From Axinella damicornis (Eukaryota > Porifera > Demospongiae > Axinellida > Axinellidae): 64,000 nt of DNA. Positions 59,581 to 64,000 of this stretch are shown in pieces. Location: assembly GCA_963931865.1 (NCBI GenBank), contig OZ007506.1, positions 10,479,301-10,543,300 of the forward strand, written 5' to 3'. Position numbers and translations under genes: made by a program. The notes under the pieces are model-generated. The model had not been told where the DNA came from and searched no databases. It worked only from the letters and a program-made list of their open reading frames with translations. Positions within the stretch are counted from its first letter, which is position 1. Each line of letters opens with the position of its first letter.

Positions 59581-60688
59581 GAGCCTGGGAACGAGGTTAT
59601 CCCTGGGCTGGAACTCCCCACTGGTGCTCACCAAAGGAGCCTGGGAACGAGGCTAGCCCTGGGTTTGTACTCCACACTGGTGCTCACTAGGGAAGCCAGG
59701 GAACGAGGCTAGCTATGGGGCTTGTACTCCGTACTGGTGCTCACCAAGGGAGCCCGGGAACGAGGCTATATAGCCCTGGGCTTGTACTCCACACTGGTGC
59801 TCACTAGGGGAGCCTGGGAACGAGGATAGCCCTGATTTGTACTCCGAACTGGTGCTCACTACGGGAGCCTGGAAACGAGGCTAGCCCTAGGTGGGTACTC
59901 TGTACTGGTGCACACCAGGAAACGAGGCTAGCAATGAGCTTCCACTCCGTACTGGTGCTCACCAGGGAAACCTGGGAAAGAGGCTAGCCTGGGCACGTAC
60001 TCTGTACTGGTGCTCACCAGGGGAGCCAAGGAACGAGGATAGCCATGAGCTTGCACTCCTTACTGGTGCACACCAGGAGAGCCTTGGAAGAAGGCTAGCC
60101 ATGAGCTTGCAGTCCGCACTGGTGCAATCAGGGGAGCCTGGGAACAAGGCAAGCCCAGGGATTGTACTCCGTACTGGTGCTCACAAGAGGAGCCTGGGAA
60201 CAAGGCTAGCCCTCGGATTGTATACTCCGTACTGGTGCTCACCAGCGGAGCCTGGAATGAGGCTAGCCCAGGGCTTGCACTCCATTCTGGTGCTCACTAA
60301 GGGAGCCTGGGAATGAGGCTAGCCCTGACTTGTACTCCGCACCGGTGCTCATTAGGGGAGCCTAACAAGGCTAGCCCACGGATTGTACTCCATACTGGTG
60401 CTCACTAGGGAAGCCTAAGAACGAGGCTAGCCTAGGGATTGTATTCCATACTGGTGCTCACCAAGGGAGCCAGGGAATGAGGCTATATCACCCTGGGCTT
60501 GTACTCTGCACTGGTGGTCACTAGGGGAGCATGAGAAGAAGGCTTGCCCTAACTTGAACTCCGCACTGGTGCTCATTAAGGGAGCTTGTAATGAGGCTAG
60601 CCCAGGGCTTGTACTCCGTACTGGTGCTCACCAGGACAGCCTGGGAACGAGGCTAGCAATGGGCTTGTACTCCATACTGGCGCTCACC

Positions 60689-60901
60689 GTTCTCATTCGG
60701 CGAAATTCGAACTCTCTGCCACTTGAACGTCTCATCTCCCAGTTCTGTCAGAGAGAAATGATGTCATTGGAATGTCAACCACACAACCACTGCTCAAGTA
60801 CAAGTACATTGTATCCATACATGGTGCATCCAAATAAGGAGTGTCTGCACACAGGATGTCACTACCGGGGCTAATTGCATGCTAAATTGGTTTCCATGAA
60901 T
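60689..60901 (+). repeat. S block, type F
   Basis: AACTCTCTGCCACTTG and TCAGAGAGAAATG. Partner of 19802. Confidence 0.85.
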
Positions 60902-61516
60902 GAGCCTGGGAACGAGGTTAGCCATGGGCTTGTACTCCGTACTGGTGTTCACCAAGGGAGCCTGGGAACGAGGCTAGCTTAGAGATTGCATTCTGTACTG
61001 GTGCTAACAAAGGGAGTCTTGGAATAAGGCTAGCCCTGGGCTTGTACTCCGTACTGGTGCTCGCCAGGGGAGCCGGGGAACGAGGCTATATAGCCCTGGG
61101 CTTGTACTCCGCACTGGTGCTCAATAGGGGAGCCTGGGAACGAAGCTAGCCCAGGGATTGTACTCCGTACCGGGGCTCACCAAGGGAACCTGGGAACGAG
61201 GCAAGCCCTGGGTGTGTACTCTGCACTGGTGCTCACCAGGGGAGCCAGGGATGAGGCTAGCCATGAGCTTGCCATCCGTACTGGTGCTTACCAGGAGAGC
61301 CTGGGAACAAGGCTAGCCATGAGCTTGCAATCCGTACTGGTGCTCACCAGGGGAGCCTGGGAACAAGTCTAGCCCAGGGATTGCACTCCTACTGGGGCTC
61401 ACCAGGGGAGCCTGGGAACAAGGCTAGCCCTGGGATTGTACACTCCGCACTGGTGCTCACCAGGGGAGCCTGGAATGAGGCTAGCGCACGGCTTGTACTC
61501 CGAACTGGTGCTCACC

Positions 61517-61728
61517 GTTCTCATTCGGCGAACCTCGAACTCCTTTGGTCTCCGCTGTTTCAACGTCTCATCTTCCAGTTGTGTCTGACAGAAATGATGT
61601 CATTGGAATGTCACCCACACAACCACAGTTCAAGTACAAGTACATTGTATTCATACATGGTGCATCCATGTCTGCACACAGGATGTCACTACCTGGGCTA
61701 ATTGCATCCTGAATTGGTTTCCCTGAAT
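61517..61728 (+). repeat. S block, type C
   Basis: GGTCTCCGCTGTTTC and GTGTCTGACAG. Followed immediately by post-island monomers (CCAGAGGAGCCTTGG), so no island is present here. Confidence 0.85.
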
Positions 61729-62552
61729 GAGCCTGGGAACGAGGTTAGCCCTTGGCTTGTACTCCGCACTGGTGCTCACCAGAGGAGCCTTGGAAAGAGG
61801 CTAGCCCAGGGTATGTACTACACACTGGTGCTCACTAGGGGAGCCTGGAAACAACGCTAGCCTAGGGATTGTACTCCGCACTGGTGCTCACCATGGGAGC
61901 CTGGGAATGAGGCTAGCTCTGGGCTTGTACTCCGTACTGGTGCTCACCAGGGGAGCTGGGGAATGAGGCTATATAACCCTGGGCTTGTACTCCACACTGG
62001 TGCTCACTAGGGGAGCCTGAGAACGAGGATAGCCCAAATTTGTACTCCGCACTGGTGCTGACCAGGGGAGCCTGGGAACGAGGCTAGCCCAGGGATTGTA
62101 CTCCGTACTGGTGTTCAACAGGGGTGCCTGGAAACAAGGGTAGCCTGTATACGTGCTCACCAGGGGAACCGGGAATGCGGCTAGCCCAGGGATTGTACTC
62201 CGTACTGGTGCTCACCAGAGGAACCTGGGAACGAGGCTACCCCTGGGTGTGAACTCTGTACCATTGCTTACCAGGAGAGCCTGGGAACAAGGCTAGCCAT
62301 GAGCTTGCACTCTGTTCTGGTTCTCATCAGGGGAGCTTGGGAACAAGTCTAGCCCAGGGATTGCACTCTGCATTGGTGCTCACCAGGGAAGCCTGGGAAC
62401 AAGGCTAGCCCTGGGATTGTACACTCCGCACTGGTGCTCTCCAGGGGAACCTGGAATGAGGCTAGCCCAGGCTTATACTCTGTACTGGTGCTCACCAGGG
62501 TAGCCTGGGAACGAGGATAGCACTGGGCTTGTACTACATACTGGCGCTCCCC

Positions 62553-62766
62553 GTTCTCATTTGGCGAACTCCTTTTGTCTCCTCCGCTTGAACATCTCAT
62601 CTTCCAGTTCTGTCAGACAGAAATGATGTCATTGGAATATCACCCACACAACCACAGTTCAAGTACAAGTACATGGTATCCATACATGGTGCATCCAAAT
62701 AAGGAGTGTATGTCCACAGGATGTCACAACCTGGGCTAATTCCATCCTGAATTGGTTTTCCTCAAT
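62553..62766 (+). repeat. S block, type B variant
   Basis: CATTTGGCGAACTCC, CTCCTCCGC and TACATGGTATCC. GTGTATGTCCACAGG is private. Confidence 0.85.
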
Positions 62767-63522
62767 GAGCCTGGCAACGAGGTTATCCCTGGGCTTGTAT
62801 TCCACACTGGTGCTCACCAGAGGAGCCTGGTAACAAGGCTAGACCTGAGATTGTACTCCACACTTGTGCTCACTAGGGGAGCCTGGGAACGAGGCAAACC
62901 TAGGGATTGTACTCTGTACTGGTGCTCACCAGGGGAGCCTGGGAACGAGGCTAGCCATGAGCTTGCACTCGGTACTGGTGCTCACCAAAAGAGCTTTGGA
63001 ACAAGGCTAGCCAAGAGATTGCACTCCATACTGGTGCTCATCAGGGGAGCCAGGGAAGAGGCTAGCAAGGGATTGTACTCCGTACTGGTGCTAACCAGGG
63101 GAGCCTGGGAACAAGGCTAGCCTGTACACGTGCTCATCAGGGGAGCCTGGAATGCGGCTAGCTCAGGGATTGTACTCCGTACTGGTGCTCACCAGGGGAA
63201 CCTGGGAACGAGGCTAGACCCTGGCACGAACTCAGTACTAGTGCTCATCAGGAGAGCCTGGCAACAAAGCTAGCCATGAGCTTGCACTCTGTAGTTGTGC
63301 TAATCAGGGGAGCCTGGGAACAAGGCTAGCCCAGGGATTGTACTCTGCATTGGTGCTCACCAGGGAAGCCTGGGAACAAGGCTAGCCCTGGGATTGTATA
63401 CTCCACACTGGTGTTTTCCAAGGGAGCCTGGAATGAGGCTAGCCAAGGGCTGTACTGGTGCTCACCAGGGCAGCCTGGGAAAGAGGCTAGCACTGGGCTT
63501 GTACTCCATACTGGTGCTCACC

Positions 63523-63731
63523 GTTCTCATTCGGCGAACTCCTTTTGTCTCCTCCGCTTGAACATCTCATCTTCCAATTCTGTCAGACAGAAATGATGTC
63601 ATTGGAATATCACCCACACAACCACAGTTCAAGTACAAGTACATGGTATCCATACATGGTGAATCCAAATAAGGAGTGTCTGTCCACAGGATGTCCCAAC
63701 CTGGTCTAATTCTGAATTGGTTTCCCTCAAT
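63523..63731 (+). repeat. S block, type B variant
   Basis: Like 62553, with GGTGAATCC, GATGTCCCAACC and a shortened CTAATTCTGAATTGG. Confidence 0.85.
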
Positions 63732-64000
63732 GAGCCTGGGAACGAGGTTATCCCTGGGCTTGTACTCCGCACTGGTGCTCACCAGAGGAACCTGGTAACG
63801 AGGCTAGCCCTGGGATTGTACTCCACACTTGTGCTCACTAGGGGAGCCTGGGAACAAGGCAAACCTAGGGATTGTACTCTGTACTGGTGCTCACCAGGGG
63901 AGCCTGGGAACATGGGTAGCCCTGGTATTGTATACTCCGCACTGTTGCTTTCCAAGGGAACCTGGAATGAGGCTAGCCCAGGGCTGTACTGGTGCTCACC

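Larger units (their letters stand above)
57171..64000 (+). repeat. Satellite array, segment 8
   Basis: Monomers with seven S blocks. Bases 57180-60400 match 4500-8000. Bases 60030-61740 give the pre-island-1 order. From 61740 the post-island-1 order follows directly with no island. Bases 62766-63520 match 52962-53719. The array runs off the window end. Confidence 0.95.

Noticed and set aside
1..64000. CRISPR array or bacterial repeat system
   Set aside because: Repeats are directly adjacent without unique spacers, monomers diverge from each other, no cas genes are present, and the islands have eukaryotic splice and poly(A) signals.

Overview
The window is a eukaryotic satellite/minisatellite array with a few embedded single-copy-like islands. 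I see no bacterial-type genes, operons or ribosome binding sites. About 90% is head-to-tail copies of a roughly 56-bp monomer with anchors CTCACCAGGGGAGCC, TGGGAACGAGGCTAGCC and TTGTACTCC. Recognisable length variants are ~60 bp (GGCTAGCC expanded to GGCTATATAGCC), ~58 bp (TTGTATACTCC), ~55 bp (CCTGGAATGAGG) and ~42 bp (GCCTGTATACGTGCTCACC). Roughly every kilobase the monomers are interrupted by a second element, here called the S block. It runs from GTTCTCATTCGG to GGTTTCCCTGAAT, is about 200-222 bp, and lies always in the same orientation. I count 59 full or partial S blocks plus one 12-bp remnant.

S blocks fall into sequence types used in the feature list. A: CTTGTGTCTCCGCCGC, TCACATCTTCCAG, palindrome AATGATATCATT, ACATCCACAG. 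B: CTTTTGTCTCCGYCGC, TCTCATCTTCCAATTC, AATGATGTCATT, ACAACCACAG. C: CCGTTTCAACG, CTGTCTGACAG. D: internal deletion, CTCCTTGAACGCTKGAAC, CTGTAAGACAG. E: cut short at TTGTATCCA, CATCTTGCAG. F: AACTCTCTGCCACTTG. G: only the first ~53 bp. H: CTTTTATCTCCCC. The order of types and of monomer variants recurs over long distances (for example 1-4150 with 38337-42060; 40100-43500 with 53935-57300; 16.5-18.6 with 27.3-29.5 and 47.6-49.7 kb). The array is therefore a mosaic of segmental and tandem duplications.

Unique islands: (i) three near-identical ~1.57-kb islands (9454-11021, 21676-23254, 34875-36454), which on the minus strand carry a transmembrane exon, a 72-nt intron, a cytoplasmic-tail exon with stop and an AATAAA site, followed by further splice-flanked exon candidates cut off by the array; (ii) two ~883-bp islands (42509-43391, 56288-57170) with promoter-like motifs, a 16-bp inverted repeat and a GTAAGT donor; (iii) a 119-bp insert present twice within a 512-bp tandem duplication (20528-21551); (iv) one tRNA-derived SINE (8250-8555).

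Organism: a metazoan. Introns of 72 and 152 nt, canonical AATAAA and an invertebrate-looking SINE fit a compact-intron marine invertebrate such as a sponge. This is an inference at low confidence. The many 60-170-codon open frames across the array are by-products of a repeat whose stop (TAG in GGCTAGCC) meets each frame only once in three monomers. They are not annotated as genes.
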